Assembly: GCF_003194385.1 (NCBI RefSeq)
Contig: NZ_LAPT01000029.1
Location: 1 to 64,000, forward strand
Reading direction: 5' to 3'
Length of the DNA stretch: 64,000 nt
Source of the DNA: Pokkaliibacter plantistimulans
Lineage (GTDB): Bacteria > Pseudomonadota > Gammaproteobacteria > Pseudomonadales > Balneatricaceae
Made by a program: the position numbers and the translations under genes. Shown here piece by piece: positions 9,311 to 19,077 of the stretch (position 1 is its first letter; every line of letters starts with the position of its first letter). The notes below the pieces were generated by a model. It saw only the letters and a program-made list of their open reading frames with translations, had not been told where the DNA came from and made no database searches.

Positions 9311-11002
9311 TCAGCCGTTCAGCATCGGCAAGTCCAGACCCTGCTCATTGGCGCAGTCCACAGCGATCTGGTAGCCAGCATCCGCATGACGCATCACGCC
9401 GGTACCCGGATCATTGCGCAGGACGCGGCCCAGACGCTTGCTCGCAGCTTCAGTGCCGTCAGCCACAATGACCACGCCAGAGTGCTGAGAGAAGCCCATG
9501 CCCACACCACCACCGTGATGCAAAGAAACCCAGGTCGCACCGCCAGCGGTGTTCAGCAAAGCATTCAGCAATGGCCAGTCGGACACGGCATCAGAGCCAT
9601 CCAGCATGGACTCGGTTTCGCGGTTGGGGCTGGCAACGGAGCCTGAGTCCAGATGATCACGACCAATCACCACAGGCGCTTTCAGCTCACCCTTAGCGAC
9701 CATTTCGTTGAAAGCCAGCGCCAGACGTGCGCGATCCTTCAGACCGACCCAGCAAATACGAGCTGGCAGCCCCTGGAAGGCAATACGTTCACGCGCCATA
9801 TCCAGCCAGTTGTGCAGATGGGGATTGTCAGGAATCAGCTCCTTCACTTTCTGATCTGTCTTGTAAATATCTTCGGGGTCACCTGACAGTGCCGCCCAGC
9901 GGAATGGACCAATACCTTCACAGAACAGCGGACGCACATAAGCAGGTACGAAGCCCGGGAAATCGAAGGCGTTTTCCACGCCCACTTCCAACGCCATCTG
10001 GCGGATGTTGTTGCCGTAATCCAGCGTCGCTGCACCGCGCTCCTGCAAGGTCAGCATGGCCTGCACCTGCACCGCCATGGACAGTTTGGCTGCCTTGACT
10101 ACCGCCGCTTCATCCTGCTGGCGCATTTCGCGGGCATGCTCCATGGTCCAGCCCTGCGGCAGGTAACCGTTCAGCGGATCATGTGCAGAAGTCTGGTCAG
10201 TGACCACGTCAGGTGTGACGCCACGCTTGACCAGCTCGCTGTATACATCGGCAGCGTTACCCAGCAGACCGACAGAGATAGCTTTGCCGCTCTCATTGGC
10301 TTCGTTGATAATTTCCAGCGCTTCGTCCAGCGACGTGGCTTTGTAATCCACGTATCGGGTACGCAGACGGAAGTCGATACGGGTTTCATCACACTCAACA
10401 ACCAGTACGTTGAAGCCCGCCATCACACCGGCCAGAGGTTGGGCGCCACCCATGCCACCCAGACCGCCGGTAAGAATCCAGCGCCCTGTAGCTACACCGC
10501 CAAAATGCTGTTTGGCGACGGCGACGAAGGTTTCATAGGTACCCTGAACAATCCCCTGTGAGCCGATGTAGATCCATGAACCAGCCGTCATCTGGCCGTA
10601 CATCATCAGACCTTTCTTATCCAGTTCGTTGAAATGCTCCCAGTTGGCCCAGTGGGGTACCAGGTTGGAGTTAGCAATCAGGACACGCGGTGCATTCTCA
10701 TGGGTCTTGAACACACCCACGGGCTTGCCGGACTGAATCAGCAGGGACTCGTCATCTTCCAGACGCTGCAATACTTCAATGATCTTGTCGTAGCAGGTCC
10801 AGTTGCGTGCAGCACGGCCGATACCACCGTACACCACCAGACTCTGCGGATGCTCGGCCACATCAGGGTCAAGGTTGTTCATCAACATACGCATGGCGGC
10901 TTCGGTCAGCCAGCTCTTACAGGTTTTCTCGGTGCCGTGGGGCGCACGGATAACCCGGCTGGTATCCAGGCGGCTGTTAGCTTGAGTATTTTGTTGAGTC
11001 AT
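9311..11002 (-). CDS. hutU: Urocanate hydratase
   Basis: 563 aa, normal length. It converts urocanate to imidazolonepropionate using tightly bound NAD as electrophile; cytoplasmic. Visible: [13 protein letters not shown] near residue 57, the NAD-binding glycine run [12 protein letters not shown] at 179-190, and [15 protein letters not shown] with the conserved cysteine of the active-site region. AGAGGTG upstream of the ATG is a plausible ribosome site. It is the middle gene of the operon; the 135-bp gap from hutI is unusually structured (see separate entry). Confidence 0.97.
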   Translation of the reverse strand: MTQQNTQANSRLDTSRVIRAPHGTEKTCKSWLTEAAMRMLMNNLDPDVAEHPQSLVVYGGIGRAARNWTCYDKIIEVLQRLEDDESLLIQSGKPVGVFKTHENAPRVLIANSNLVPHWANWEHFNELDKKGLMMYGQMTAGSWIYIGSQGIVQGTYETFVAVAKQHFGGVATGRWILTGGLGGMGGAQPLAGVMAGFNVLVVECDETRIDFRLRTRYVDYKATSLDEALEIINEANESGKAISVGLLGNAADVYSELVKRGVTPDVVTDQTSAHDPLNGYLPQGWTMEHAREMRQQDEAAVVKAAKLSMAVQVQAMLTLQERGAATLDYGNNIRQMALEVGVENAFDFPGFVPAYVRPLFCEGIGPFRWAALSGDPEDIYKTDQKVKELIPDNPHLHNWLDMARERIAFQGLPARICWVGLKDRARLALAFNEMVAKGELKAPVVIGRDHLDSGSVASPNRETESMLDGSDAVSDWPLLNALLNTAGGATWVSLHHGGGVGMGFSQHSGVVIVADGTEAASKRLGRVLRNDPGTGVMRHADAGYQIAVDCANEQGLDLPMLNG

Positions 11003-11090
11003 GCTGATGCACCTCTGATCTTTCCCTCCGACCGGGTCGGAGCACAGTTATTTTTCCAACGGAGATGTTTACTAATTCAACGGAGATTGC
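11003..11090 (-). promoter_or_regulatory. Structured hutU leader (hairpin and direct repeats)
   Basis: Upstream of hutU on the transcribed strand there are two copies of ATCTCCGTTG 20 bp apart (complements at 11058-11067 and 11078-11087), followed by a hairpin with arms CTCCGAC / GTCGGAG (11026-11042), then the AGAGGTG ribosome site. The pattern looks designed rather than random but I recognise no named element. It could be a processing site, a second promoter with operator repeats, or a translational control. Confidence 0.45.
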
Positions 11091-11137
11091 TGCTGATTCC
11101 AGTTTTCTCATTGCCACGCACACGCGGGCGGTATTTC

Positions 11138-12406
11138 CTATATCGACTTGCTGTCAGGCTCATGCTCTGACAGCCGTCCTTTCCAAAACCGTAATGTGGG
11201 CTGAGATACCCCAAATTCATAAGCCAGCTCTGCAGGGTGGCGAATATTCCAGACCAGCAGATCAGCCTGCATACCTTCACGCAGCATGCCCAGCTGGCCA
11301 CTACGCCCAAGTGCGGTTGCTGCATGCTGGGTGACGCCACGCAAGCTTTCCTCCGGAGTCAGACGGAACAGCGTGCAGGCCATGTTCATCATGAGTCGGA
11401 TCGATGCCAGCGGTGATGTGCCTGGATTGAAATCCGTAGCCACGGCCATCGGCACCCTGTACTTCCGCAACAGTTCGATGGGCGGCAAGGTTTTTTCACG
11501 CAGGAAGTAGAACGCCCCGGGCAGCAATACCGACACCGTGCCTGCTTCGGCCATCGCAGCAACGCCAGCCTCGTCCAGATACTCGACATGATCCGCCGAC
11601 CAGCCTTGATAGCGCGCGACCAGCTCGGTGCCCCCTAGCAGGCTCAACTGCTCGGTATGCCCCTTGATAGCCAGCCCATGTGTCTGCGCTGCCTGAAACA
11701 CCCGCTCACACTGGGCAGGGCTGAAGGCAATCCCTTCGCAGAACACATCAACGGCATCAGCCAGTTTTTCTTCGCTGACCAGAGGAATGAGGGTCTGGCA
11801 GATCATGTCCACGTAGTCGTCTGCCTTACCCTGAAACTCAGGAGGGATGGCATGAGCAGCCAGCAAGGTCAGGGATACGTTGACTGGCATATCGGCCGTC
11901 AACTGCCGCGCCGCTCGCAGCAACTTGATCTCGTCTTCGAGCGTAAGGCCATAACCTGACTTGATCTCGATGGTGGTCACCCCTTCACGCATCAGTGCCA
12001 GCAGGCGCGGACGCGCCGCTGCTACCAGCTCTTCCACTTCTGCCTGCCGCGTAGCGCGTACAGTGCTGAGAATCCCACCACCTTGTCGGGCGATGGTTTC
12101 GTAAGGAACCCCTAACAAGCGTTGTTCAAATTCAGCAGCACGGTTGCCAGCGAACACCAGATGAGTATGGCAGTCGACAAAGCCTGGGCTGATCCACTGG
12201 CCAGCCAGGTCAACAACCTCAATGCCATCAGTATTCAGTGTGGTGGCAGGCCATTCATCCATTGATCTGATCGCGGCAATCCTGCCATCTGCAATCAGTA
12301 GCGCCGCGCGCTCCATCACGCCGTAGGCTCCATCACGTTGCGGATCCAGCGTAATGAGGTTGGCGTTGATCAAGACACGTTCGCAGCCATGGTTGACCTG
12401 AGGCAT
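11138..12406 (-). CDS. hutI: Imidazolonepropionase
   Basis: 422 aa from the ATG at 12406, with GGAGC seven bases upstream; the ORF could extend 12 codons further, but that part overlaps the operator. The enzyme opens imidazolonepropionate to formiminoglutamate. It is an amidohydrolase-fold metal enzyme: [12 protein letters not shown] holds the HxH metal pair (His80, His82), with [20 protein letters not shown] and ATDFNPG as later metal/active-site strands. First gene of hutI-hutU-hutH. Genes for the last step (hutG, or hutF plus hutG), a transporter and the hutC repressor are not in the window. Confidence 0.96.
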   Translation of the reverse strand: MPQVNHGCERVLINANLITLDPQRDGAYGVMERAALLIADGRIAAIRSMDEWPATTLNTDGIEVVDLAGQWISPGFVDCHTHLVFAGNRAAEFEQRLLGVPYETIARQGGGILSTVRATRQAEVEELVAAARPRLLALMREGVTTIEIKSGYGLTLEDEIKLLRAARQLTADMPVNVSLTLLAAHAIPPEFQGKADDYVDMICQTLIPLVSEEKLADAVDVFCEGIAFSPAQCERVFQAAQTHGLAIKGHTEQLSLLGGTELVARYQGWSADHVEYLDEAGVAAMAEAGTVSVLLPGAFYFLREKTLPPIELLRKYRVPMAVATDFNPGTSPLASIRLMMNMACTLFRLTPEESLRGVTQHAATALGRSGQLGMLREGMQADLLVWNIRHPAELAYEFGVSQPTLRFWKGRLSEHEPDSKSI

Positions 12407-12430
12407 GAGGTTGCTCCTGCATGTACTTGC

Positions 12431-12469
12431 TTGTATATACAACTATATACATTAATATTTGCCCGTCAA
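12431..12469 (-). promoter_or_regulatory. hut promoter with HutC-type operator
   Basis: On the minus strand: -35 TTGACG (12469-12464), 16-bp spacer, -10 TATAGT (12447-12442), then a perfect 12-bp palindrome TTGTATATACAA (12442-12431) overlapping the start of transcription. The core GTATATAC fits the GT-N-TA-N-AC pattern of the HutC subfamily of GntR repressors, and HutC, whose inducer is urocanate, is the known hut repressor in related bacteria. A second half-site TATATACA abuts it. Repression by steric block is the natural reading. Confidence 0.82.
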
Positions 12470-12595
12470 CTGCCCGACACAAAGTTTGGTAGCGATATCC
12501 CCGAACAAGGAAGTTGTATGCAGATCGGATCGTTAGCGCAGATGGCCAACTATTGATCGGCTATGCTGAATACGGATGATGACGAGGTGGGAGTG

Positions 12596-13408
12596 ATGAA
12601 AAGGACAGTAAAGCGCTGGGCCAGCCGCCTGATAAGCCTTGTGCCGTTACTGCTGAGCGGCATAACAGATGCGGCTCAGACTACCTCGGCGCACAACTGG
12701 CAAGACCCTGGTTATATTGCTTCATCCTTCATCAAAATCGCACTACAGCGCGAGCATGAGCAAGTCCGTAATGGCATTCTGCTCAAGTGGCAAAATCCGA
12801 TTGACTACTACATCTACACACCCAATGAAGCCATTGCCCCCTTCGCGGCCCTGATGAAAACGCATTTGCAGCAGCTATCAGACATCACCGGGCTACCCCT
12901 TCGATCAGTGCCCTTCAAGCAGGCGCGCATGCAGATATTTATTGTCCCTCAGGCTCAGGTAGATCAAACCCTGATTCGCTTCTACGGACGGCAACCGTTC
13001 AATAAGAAAATTACCAGTCATGCGGTGTGTTATGGCCAGGTCAAACTGCACAACAACGTGCTGCAGGGGGCGACGATAGTCATCCCTATCGATAATGCCA
13101 TCGCCAAGGGTAAAGCCATCGACTGTTTGATTGAGGAGACGACTCAGGTACTTGGTTTGCCCAATGATTCGGATCAGGTTTTCCCGTCCATCTTCAATGA
13201 CTACAGCATTGACCGTTACCTGTCCGGTCTGGACTACGTACTGCTGAAGATCCTGTTTGACTCACGCTTGCAGACAGGCATGAGTACCGCAGAAGTGCAA
13301 AAGCTGCTTCCAACGATCATCAGGGACCTAAAGCAACGGGGAGAAATCAAGGGGGCTGAACGGAAAGTGCGCAGTGAGGGTTTGTATCGCCAGCTAGGCG
13401 GCAGCTGA
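12596..13408 (+). CDS. DUF2927 domain secreted protein
   Basis: 270 aa from the ATG at 12596 (GAGG eight bases upstream); an earlier in-frame ATG at 12563 would place charged residues before the signal peptide. N-terminal Sec signal (positive start, hydrophobic core about residues 10-22, cleavage near DAAQ). The C-terminal half has the DUF2927 signature: CLIEETTQVLGLPNDSD, then SIFNDYS and LSGLDYVLLKILFDSRLQTGMS. The family's function is not established; the EE(T) motif region has been likened to zinc proteases but I cannot support a reaction. It is transcribed away from hutI. Confidence 0.75.
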   Translation: MKRTVKRWASRLISLVPLLLSGITDAAQTTSAHNWQDPGYIASSFIKIALQREHEQVRNGILLKWQNPIDYYIYTPNEAIAPFAALMKTHLQQLSDITGLPLRSVPFKQARMQIFIVPQAQVDQTLIRFYGRQPFNKKITSHAVCYGQVKLHNNVLQGATIVIPIDNAIAKGKAIDCLIEETTQVLGLPNDSDQVFPSIFNDYSIDRYLSGLDYVLLKILFDSRLQTGMSTAEVQKLLPTIIRDLKQRGEIKGAERKVRSEGLYRQLGGS

Positions 13409-13434
13409 CAGGATGTTATTACGCTGCCGCACAA

Positions 13435-13450
13435 CAGGCTGTTGGAAAAG
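13435..13450. repeat. Solo end resembling the 29-245 element
   Basis: CAGGCTGTTGGAAAAG here differs by one inserted-looking G from the left terminal repeat of the element at 29-245. No matching right end is visible nearby, so it may be a decayed remnant. Just downstream, alternative short stems GCTCAG/CTGAGC and ACGGGC/GCCCGT occur at 13464-13491. Confidence 0.35.
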
Positions 13451-13512
13451 TAGTTTAAGAGCAGCTCAGACGGGCAGCCTGAGCAGCCCGTTAGAGTGAG
13501 GGGTCAGCTTAC

Positions 13513-14142
13513 TCAGTGCCCCATGCGGGCGACAGCCAGCAGACTGCCGGCGCCGATAAAAAAGCTACCCAACACACGATTCTGCATTTTGACCCGTGCA
13601 CTGTCGGCGAAAAAGGGCCGCAGACGGGAAGCTAATGACGCAAACCCCACCATCACCACAAAGTCGACACTGACCATCGTGGCTCCCAAAATGAGGTACT
13701 GCGCCAGCAGTGGCTGACTCAGGTCGAGAAATTGCGGGAACAGCGCCCCCAGGAAAATAATGGATTTCGGATTGGTCAGATTCACAAAGAACGCCGTCCA
13801 CAACTGCTTGAGACTATCCTGCTTGCGCATGTCTCCGCCCGCCTGCCAGTCCAGGGCGGGCTTCTCTCGCCACTTGCGAACACCCAGATAGACCAGATAG
13901 CCAACACCAACCCACTTGATTAGCGTGAATGCAACGACGGATGTTGCCACCAGAGCCCCCAATCCAATCCCCACAATAGCAACAACCGCCAGAAAACCCA
14001 GCTGAAGCCCGACAATACCGGCAATGGAGCCGCGCAGACCATGCTTCAACCCATTACTCATAGTATTGACGGCACCTGGTCCAGGAGTAAGGCTGAGCAG
14101 CAGGGTTGCGACAAAGAACGTAATCCACACGCTTAAGGACAT
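13513..14142 (-). CDS. LysE/RhtB family amino-acid exporter
   Basis: 209 aa, about six membrane segments. The family hallmark SLTPGPGAVNTMSNGLKHG lies at residues about 17-35, followed by G-rich helices (GIVGLQLGF), a hydrophilic loop with YLGVRKWREKP, then TNPKSIIFLGALFPQF. These proteins export amino acids or homoserine/homoserine lactone by proton exchange. It is closest in feel to RhtB, but the substrate cannot be read from sequence. The next gene upstream on the same strand ends 13 bp before its start, so the pair may be co-transcribed. Confidence 0.88.
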   Translation of the reverse strand: MSLSVWITFFVATLLLSLTPGPGAVNTMSNGLKHGLRGSIAGIVGLQLGFLAVVAIVGIGLGALVATSVVAFTLIKWVGVGYLVYLGVRKWREKPALDWQAGGDMRKQDSLKQLWTAFFVNLTNPKSIIFLGALFPQFLDLSQPLLAQYLILGATMVSVDFVVMVGFASLASRLRPFFADSARVKMQNRVLGSFFIGAGSLLAVARMGH

Positions 14143-14155
14143 GATGCAGGAGTCT

Positions 14156-14482
14156 CTACCAGTTCAGAATCATCCAGACAGCGGGCAGCGCTGACAACGC
14201 ACCATAAACGCGTGCCGCCAGCCGACCACTGAGAATTTTTTTCAGAATGACGAAATGCAGAATGGGGAAGGTAACGAACAAGCTACAGAGCACCATCCAT
14301 CCGTTAAGATTCAGTGCGCCATAGACCGCAGAAAGAATCAGCACCAACGCGCCAAGATTGCCCCAAATCATCAATTCTGCAGTGATTTCCGAGGCGTTCT
14401 TTTTCATCAGAGCCTGCACTGACAGTGCGGCCGACATGGAAAACGTTCCTCCCAACAGGAACGCAGCAAGTAAACCGTTCAT
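14156..14482 (-). CDS. Small membrane protein of unknown function
   Basis: 108 aa with about four hydrophobic segments (roughly residues 3-24, 38-58, 61-80 and 90-107) and little between them. I do not recognise the family. It lies 13 bp upstream of the RhtB-like exporter on the same strand, so the two may be expressed together. Start ATG at 14482 has GGAGG-like sequence (GTTGGAGGGCC) just upstream, supporting a real gene. Confidence 0.65.
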   Translation of the reverse strand: MNGLLAAFLLGGTFSMSAALSVQALMKKNASEITAELMIWGNLGALVLILSAVYGALNLNGWMVLCSLFVTFPILHFVILKKILSGRLAARVYGALSALPAVWMILNW

Positions 14483-14556
14483 AGGCCCTCCAACAACAGC
14501 CGCCCATTGTAGTGAGGGATAATGAAGGACTCCAGTATAGCTAGTCGCTGGAGCGA

Positions 14557-14829
14557 CTATTCCTTCTTATCAGTCTCATTAGATTCCTGACGCATACCGA
14601 AGCTGTTGCTCATCATTCCCAGCATCATTTTCTGCCAGGCCTCCATGGTCCCGATAGCCCCCGGAATATGAGGCTTTAACCAGCTGAGGGCATCATAGCC
14701 TTCCACTCCAGCTTCCATCTGCTCGCGAAAACGGTTCAACATTTCCTGATGCAGCGGCTCCAGATCAGGTAAACCGAACACTTTACGCAATTCCTCAGGC
14801 GTGACGTCTACCACAACATTGAACTTCAT
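14557..14829 (-). CDS. DUF6489 family protein
   Basis: 90 aa from the ATG at 14829 with GGAG seven bases upstream; the longer frame to 14883 lacks a site. The start MKFNVVVDVTPEELRKVFGLPDLEPL matches, over its first 20 or so residues, a small family (DUF6489) beginning M-K-hydrophobic-D-x-TPEE-R-x-x-x-GLPD. The C-terminal half is Met-rich and ends in charged residues. Function is unknown; cytoplasmic by lack of signal or membrane segment. Confidence 0.7.
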   Translation of the reverse strand: MKFNVVVDVTPEELRKVFGLPDLEPLHQEMLNRFREQMEAGVEGYDALSWLKPHIPGAIGTMEAWQKMMLGMMSNSFGMRQESNETDKKE

Positions 14830-14949
14830 GTTTTTACTCCATATCTGTATGGCCTCGGTACACGCGACGCCGTAAACAATCACTTAAATGTCTTTTCACC
14901 AAGCCTAGCCGAGGGCTCGCTGCAATACCAACAGCCCCGGTATGAAACA

Positions 14950-16119
14950 TCAGGCACTTGCTGTTGCCTGTTCCTTCAATCCCCAACACGCCAGCAACAG
15001 TGCCAGGCTGGTCACTATGGCGGCAAAGATGAACGTCTGCGACATGCCCAGTTCTTCCCAGATGTAGCCACTGGCCAAGGCTCCCAGAGAGCCACCTGCA
15101 CCATACGCCACTGCAGAAAACAGCGCCTGCCCCTGCCCTTCATTCCCGCCGGAAAAATACTGCTGGACCAGGTTGATACCACAAACGTGCAGTACGCCAA
15201 ACGTTGCCGCGTGGCAAAGCTGGCTGATCATCGCCAGTGGCAACGACTCGGGAGCCCAGGCTGTCAGCAACCACCGAGCAATACTGATCAGCAGCGCCAG
15301 CTTCAGCAGACGCAATACACCCAGGCGCAAAAAACGGTACATGTAGAAAAACAATACCACCTCTGCCAGTACACCCAGCGCCCAGAATCCGCCGATGGCC
15401 ATGCTGGAATAACCATGCGCCTGCATATAGAGACTGTAGAACGTGTAATACGGACCCATGGCGACCTGTGACAGCAGAAAAACCACGTAGAAAAGTATTA
15501 CTTGAGGAACAAGAAAACGCTGCAGGAAAGAGGGTCGCTGCTGATTATTGATGACCCCCTGTGGCTCACTAATGGAACAGGCGCACCCCCAACTTCCGGC
15601 CAGTGCAGCCATCAGGAACAGCGGCAGCAAACTTACAGGAAACCTCTCGAACAATGCCCCCAAGCCGACCACGGCCAGCACAAAACCAAGCGATCCCCAG
15701 ATACGAATGCGACTGTAGTAAGGCCGCTGCAAGTCCAGATATTGCAGCGTAATCACTTCAAACTGCGGCAGCACGGCATTCAGAAAGAAGGTGAACGCCG
15801 TCATGGCCAGCGCCATCGTCAACCAGCTATCAGCCAGCCAGACCGTGATGACACTGAGCGTACCAAGAAAGGCTCCTATACGAATGATACGTAGCCGCTT
15901 GCCGGTATTGTCCGCCAACCACCCCCATACATTCGGACCAACGATACGGGTAGCCATATAGATGGACATCAACTGGCCGATGGCTACGCCGTCAAAGTCA
16001 TGATCTTTGAGGTAGAGACCCCAATAGGGAGAGAAACAGCCGATGAAGGCAAAGTAGCAGGCATAAAAGCCGGACAGGCGCCAATAAGGCAACCCGTCTC
16101 GACTGAAAGGTACTTGCAT
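14950..16119 (-). CDS. MFS transporter, HcaT-like
   Basis: 389 aa with about twelve membrane segments in two halves and a central loop near residue 190. Features: FSPYWGLYLKDHDF in helix 1 region, WGWLADNTGKR as the loop 2-3 MFS motif, and YFSGGNEGQGQALFS in the C-terminal half, as in the 3-phenylpropionate-transporter-like (PPP/HcaT) branch. Substrate is not predictable; related genes are often called nucleoside or aromatic-acid transporters without proof. It starts 4 bp after the aroC stop, so it is probably the third gene of prmB-aroC-MFS. Confidence 0.82.
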   Translation of the reverse strand: MQVPFSRDGLPYWRLSGFYACYFAFIGCFSPYWGLYLKDHDFDGVAIGQLMSIYMATRIVGPNVWGWLADNTGKRLRIIRIGAFLGTLSVITVWLADSWLTMALAMTAFTFFLNAVLPQFEVITLQYLDLQRPYYSRIRIWGSLGFVLAVVGLGALFERFPVSLLPLFLMAALAGSWGCACSISEPQGVINNQQRPSFLQRFLVPQVILFYVVFLLSQVAMGPYYTFYSLYMQAHGYSSMAIGGFWALGVLAEVVLFFYMYRFLRLGVLRLLKLALLISIARWLLTAWAPESLPLAMISQLCHAATFGVLHVCGINLVQQYFSGGNEGQGQALFSAVAYGAGGSLGALASGYIWEELGMSQTFIFAAIVTSLALLLACWGLKEQATASA

Positions 16120-16123
16120 CTGC

Positions 16124-17227
16124 TCAGGCAGAAGCGGGAATGACAGGTGTACTTACCTGAACATCCGCATTTTGCGCTCGATGGCGCAGGTAGTGATCCA
16201 GCACAACAATGGCCATCATTGCTTCTGCGATGGGAGTAGCACGAATGCCAACGCAGGGGTCATGGCGACCGTGTGTGACGACTTCGATAGGCTCTCCGCT
16301 TGCATCAATACTGCGACCAGGCAGACGCAAGCTGGAAGTGGGTTTTAATGCAATGCTGACGAGCAAATCCTGTCCACTAGAGATCCCGCCCAGAATGCCC
16401 CCGGCATTGTTGGACAGAAAACCCTGTGGTGTCAGCTCGTCACGATGTTCCGTACCCTTCTGCTCTACACAAGCAAATCCGGCACCCACCTCAACACCCT
16501 TTACGGCATTGATACTCATCATGGCATGGGCAAGATCGGCATCCAGTCGATCAAATACCGGCTCGCCAAAACCAGGGATCATGCCTGTGGCTACCACGTT
16601 GATCCGTGCACCGATGGAGTCCCCTTCTTTACGCAGTGCATCCATGTAATCTGCCATCTGCACTGCAGCGTCCGCGTCGGGACAGAAGAAGGCATTGTTG
16701 GTGACTTCATCCCATGAGAACTTGGCCGGATCCGCTTTGATTGGCCCCAGCTGAGAGAGGTAGCCCTTGATCTCAATGCCCAGCCGCTCTTTCAGAAACT
16801 TCTTGGCAATGGCACCTGCAGCCACACGCATGGCGGTCTCACGTGCAGAAGAGCGACCACCGCCACGATAATCGCGAATACCGTATTTATGGGTATAGGT
16901 GTAGTCCGCATGAGCAGGTCGAAATGTATCCTTGATGTTGGAGTAATCCTTGGAGCGCTGGTCCTGGTTTTCGATCAGCAGGCCAATGGAAGTACCCGTT
17001 GTCACACCTTCGAACACGCCGGACAGAATCCTGACCTCATCCGGTTCACGGCGCTGAGTGGTATAACGCGATTGTCCGGGCTTCCGACGATCCAGCTCGA
17101 TCTGGATATCTGCTTCAGTCAGCGCAATGCCGGGTGGGCAACCATCAATGATGCAACCCAAGGCGATACCGTGACTTTCTCCGAAGGTAGTCACCGTGAA
17201 TACCTGGCCTATGGTATTACCTGCCAT
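16124..17227 (-). CDS. aroC: Chorismate synthase
   Basis: 367 aa, usual length. It converts EPSP to chorismate with reduced FMN, the last common step of aromatic synthesis. Signatures: FGESHG near the N-terminus, [35 protein letters not shown] around residues 119-134, and RCHDP-like [11 protein letters not shown] near the C-terminus. The second gene of the operon after prmB. The 114-bp gap from prmB contains two inverted repeats. Confidence 0.97.
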   Translation of the reverse strand: MAGNTIGQVFTVTTFGESHGIALGCIIDGCPPGIALTEADIQIELDRRKPGQSRYTTQRREPDEVRILSGVFEGVTTGTSIGLLIENQDQRSKDYSNIKDTFRPAHADYTYTHKYGIRDYRGGGRSSARETAMRVAAGAIAKKFLKERLGIEIKGYLSQLGPIKADPAKFSWDEVTNNAFFCPDADAAVQMADYMDALRKEGDSIGARINVVATGMIPGFGEPVFDRLDADLAHAMMSINAVKGVEVGAGFACVEQKGTEHRDELTPQGFLSNNAGGILGGISSGQDLLVSIALKPTSSLRLPGRSIDASGEPIEVVTHGRHDPCVGIRATPIAEAMMAIVVLDHYLRHRAQNADVQVSTPVIPASA

Positions 17228-17247
17228 GTGAAATCTAACCTCTGCTC

Positions 17248-17294
17248 AGGTTGCCCATACAACCTGTTAAAAATTCGTATGCTCCATGGAGCAT
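17248..17294. other. Inverted repeats in the prmB-aroC gap
   Basis: Two features side by side: AGGTTG-N6-CAACCT (17248-17265) and the perfect 16-bp palindrome ATGCTCCATGGAGCAT (17279-17294). Neither has a U-run. They could be a transcription-factor site for an internal aroC promoter or mRNA structure; no known operator is recognised. Confidence 0.4.
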
Positions 17295-17341
17295 GATTAA
17301 TCTGGCAGCTTACTGAGCCAGCCGCCCTATCAGGACTGCCA

Positions 17342-18259
17342 TCAGAACAGATGTGCACACTGCCGCAGTTGATCAGCGGTCAGCATGAAGACACCATGTC
17401 CACCGCGCTCGAAGTCCAGCCACAGGAAAGGTACCTGCGGGTACTGCTCCTGCAAGTGAATCTCAGAATTGCCAACCTCTACGATGAGCAAACCATCAGG
17501 GGTCAGATAGTCTACCGCCTGACGCAGAATTCGACGGGTAACGTCCAGTCCATCGTCCCCAGATGCAAGACCGAGTGCGGGCTCGTGGTGGAATTCGTCA
17601 GGCATAGACGCAATATCTTCGGCATCAACATAGGGAGGATTGCTGACAATCAGGTCGTACTGCTGTTCTGCCAAACCGTTGAAGACGTCAGAACGTATCG
17701 CTTTGACTCGATCCTCCATCTGGTGGCGCTTGATATTGAGCTTGGCAACAGCCAACGCATCAGGAGAAATATCAACCAGATCAACGCTGGCATCATCAAA
17801 CACACTGGCACAGGCAATACCGATACAACCTGACCCTGTGCACAAATCCAGAATGCGGTGTACTGGTTTGCACTGCAGCCAAGGCTCGAAACGTTGCTCG
17901 ATCATTTCTGCAAGAGGTGAACGTGGCACCAGCACACGCTGATCAACATAGAACTTCAGGCCAGCAAACCATGCCTCACCAATCAGGTAAGCGGCTGGAA
18001 TACGATCCTTGACGCGCTTTAACACCCAGTCAGTGATCTTCTCACGTTCCTGACGTGTCAGGCGTGCGTCCAGCACCTCCTTGTCCACATCCCACGGCAG
18101 GTGAACAGCGTTGAGCACCAGATTCACGGCCTCATCCCATGCGTTGTCCGTGCCATGGCCAAAGAAGATCTTTGCTTCACTGAAACGGCTTACTGCCCAA
18201 CGGATCATGTCACGTACCGTGCGAAGCTCATCGACGGCCTGTTCGGTGTTTAACTGCAT
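17342..18259 (-). CDS. prmB: Ribosomal protein L3 N5-glutamine methyltransferase
   Basis: 305 aa. SAM-dependent Rossmann methyltransferase: [14 protein letters not shown] (motif I) near residue 137, [13 protein letters not shown], and the glutamine-methyltransferase motif NPPYVDAED. The N-terminal helical region (about 1-100) and length separate PrmB from the release-factor enzyme PrmC; its order prmB-aroC and divergence from smrB match E. coli. It methylates a glutamine of protein L3 during 50S assembly. Confidence 0.93.
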   Translation of the reverse strand: MQLNTEQAVDELRTVRDMIRWAVSRFSEAKIFFGHGTDNAWDEAVNLVLNAVHLPWDVDKEVLDARLTRQEREKITDWVLKRVKDRIPAAYLIGEAWFAGLKFYVDQRVLVPRSPLAEMIEQRFEPWLQCKPVHRILDLCTGSGCIGIACASVFDDASVDLVDISPDALAVAKLNIKRHQMEDRVKAIRSDVFNGLAEQQYDLIVSNPPYVDAEDIASMPDEFHHEPALGLASGDDGLDVTRRILRQAVDYLTPDGLLIVEVGNSEIHLQEQYPQVPFLWLDFERGGHGVFMLTADQLRQCAHLF

Positions 18260-18414
18260 CTCTAGTCCTGTTTACCCTGGTCCCAGCATGGACAGCGTGC
18301 GCACTCTTAGTCGTATTGCCGTCTCAGTAGCAGAATTTGGCTGGGAGGGACCAGTTCGGTTAAAGTGCCCCAATATTAATGAAACACGCAGCACAAGGCT
18401 ATCTGTGAACACCC

Positions 18415-18960
18415 ATGACTGAGGACGAATTCGAGCTATTCCGCAACCAGATGCACGGGGTAAGACGGATAAAAGCACCACAGCAGGTAGACAACTCCCG
18501 CCCCAGCAAAGATCAGAGCCTCAATCAGTATCGCCGCTACGCTGCTAGTCAGGAGATCGTTCAGGATCAGTCTGAGCTGACTGATGCTCACGTTGAGTTG
18601 GTTGGATCTGATACCCCGCTGCTGTTCTGCACGCCAGGTGTCCAACTCAATTTATTCAAACGACTTCGTCAGGGCCGCCTGGCATGGGAAGCTGGTCTGG
18701 ACCTACATGGATTCAAGATAGAACAGGCACGTGAAGAGCTAGACCGCTTTATCCGTGATGCATTACGTATGGATATGCGCGTAGTACTGGTTGTACATGG
18801 CAAGGCCGTCAGTGACCAGGGCAAGTTCCCATTGCTGAAGTCCCACACTAACGACTGGTTACGCCAGATGCCAGCCGTACTGGCCTACTGCAGTGCCTTA
18901 CCTAAAGACGGCGGCAACGGTGCACTCTACGTCCTGCTGAAAAAAGGCAGGCAAAGATGA
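18415..18960 (+). CDS. smrB: Smr-domain endonuclease, SmrB type
   Basis: 181 aa. The N-terminal third is polar. The Smr domain begins near residue 88: LDLHGFKIEQAREELDRF with the DxH pair in DLHG (96-99), then VVLVVHGK (HGK 128-130) and a longer loop than in E. coli before LKSHTNDWLRQMPAV and GGNGALYVLLKK. SmrB of E. coli cleaves mRNA at collided ribosomes, and the E. coli gene is likewise divergent from prmB. This context makes SmrB a better name than MutS2-like. Confidence 0.85.
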   Translation: MTEDEFELFRNQMHGVRRIKAPQQVDNSRPSKDQSLNQYRRYAASQEIVQDQSELTDAHVELVGSDTPLLFCTPGVQLNLFKRLRQGRLAWEAGLDLHGFKIEQAREELDRFIRDALRMDMRVVLVVHGKAVSDQGKFPLLKSHTNDWLRQMPAVLAYCSALPKDGGNGALYVLLKKGRQR

Positions 18961-19077
18961 AATATATGAACTGCAACGTGTGAAGTTTTCACCATTTCTC
19001 TCTACGCGCGGGCTTTACCCGACGCGCATTATTCCGTAATTTAGCGGCTTTTTTGCCAGACTAGCTGAGGACCCTGT

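Noticed and set aside
9653-10561. Long reading frames opposite hutU
   Set aside because: They are antisense shadows of a strongly conserved gene, without ribosome sites or family features.
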